The position numbers and the translations under genes are program-made. Below the pieces are notes generated by a model that had not been told where the DNA came from, made no database searches, and worked only from the letters and a program-made list of their open reading frames with translations. Below are positions 6,763 to 6,886 of a stretch of 6,886 nucleotides of DNA, in pieces. The stretch lies in the NCBI GenBank assembly GCA_025354965.1, contig JANXLW010000213.1, forward strand, positions 1 to 6,886, in the 5' to 3' direction. Position 1 is the first letter of the stretch, and every line of letters starts with the position of its first letter. Origin of the DNA: Betaproteobacteria bacterium (GTDB taxonomy: Bacteria; Pseudomonadota; Gammaproteobacteria; Burkholderiales; Burkholderiaceae_C).

Positions 6763-6886
6763 ATGTTCAAGTCAATCCTCAGGCACATCCTCGCATGCGT
6801 CTGTGGCCTTGCTTTACTGGCGGGCTGCGGAGGTGGTGCGGATACCAGTGTGACGACTCTCCAATGCACTCCCGCCCCTTGCTCCG
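6763..6886 (+). CDS. Predicted lipoprotein, N-terminal fragment (possible DUF3443 family)
   Basis: Only the first 41 residues are in the window. They form a lipoprotein signal: positive n-region (K3, R7, H8), hydrophobic core, and lipobox LAGC with the lipidated Cys at residue 22, then GGG and a Thr/Ser/Pro-rich stretch. Residue 23 is Gly rather than Asp, which favours outer-membrane sorting under the usual Lol rule. Two more cysteines follow at about 35 and 40. It starts 2 bases after the DUF2844 stop with a good ribosome site, so the two are almost surely co-transcribed. The DUF3443 suggestion rests on that neighbourhood and on the Gly-rich lipoprotein N-terminus; the diagnostic domain lies outside the window. 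Confidence 0.75.
   Translation, partial: MFKSILRHILACVCGLALLAGCGGGADTSVTTLQCTPAPCS

Overview
The window reads as a moderately GC-rich bacterial chromosome segment from a Gram-negative organism. It has Sec-type signal peptides, a C-terminal outer-membrane beta-barrel, a lipobox and a DUF2844-type protein. The combination of DUF2844, a compact CPBP/MrtJ-like protease and a very large multiheme cytochrome suggests a betaproteobacterium, possibly Burkholderiales/Comamonadaceae (Rhodoferax-like). That placement is inferred from gene content and was not tested by a search.

Left half, plus strand. From base 1 to 3249 there is the 3' part of a giant multiheme c-type cytochrome. The frame is already open at base 1, so the N-terminus and signal peptide lie outside the window. 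The visible 1082 residues carry 28 CXXCH motifs and one CX4CH motif. They are arranged as three tandem seven-heme units of about 262-294 residues, a shortened fourth unit, and a C-terminal module built from an exact 47-residue-period two-heme repeat. Only 24 bases later an 860-residue protein begins (3274-5856) with a signal peptide, a beta-rich N-terminal region, a SPOR-like segment, an Ala/Ser linker, a TPR-like helical region and a C-terminal beta-barrel ending in Phe-Phe. The two probably form one transcription unit. Together they look like a candidate cytochrome/outer-membrane-barrel pair, and extracellular or trans-outer-membrane electron transfer is the most attractive but unproven reading.

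Right part. A compact CPBP-family intramembrane protease, resembling MrtJ of the JDVT-CTERM sorting system, lies on the minus strand (5864-6304), tail to tail with the barrel gene and 7 bases away. Diverging from it almost start to start is a plus-strand DUF2844-family exported protein (6314-6760). Two bases after its stop comes the start of a predicted lipoprotein (6763 onward, cut by the window edge). Context suggests this may be the DUF3443 partner often seen beside DUF2844.

The window therefore holds two envelope modules: an electron-transfer-like pair, and a protease plus secreted-protein cluster. No tRNA, rRNA, CRISPR array, insertion sequence or convincing rho-independent terminator was seen. 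No stretch longer than about 25 bases is without a predicted gene.
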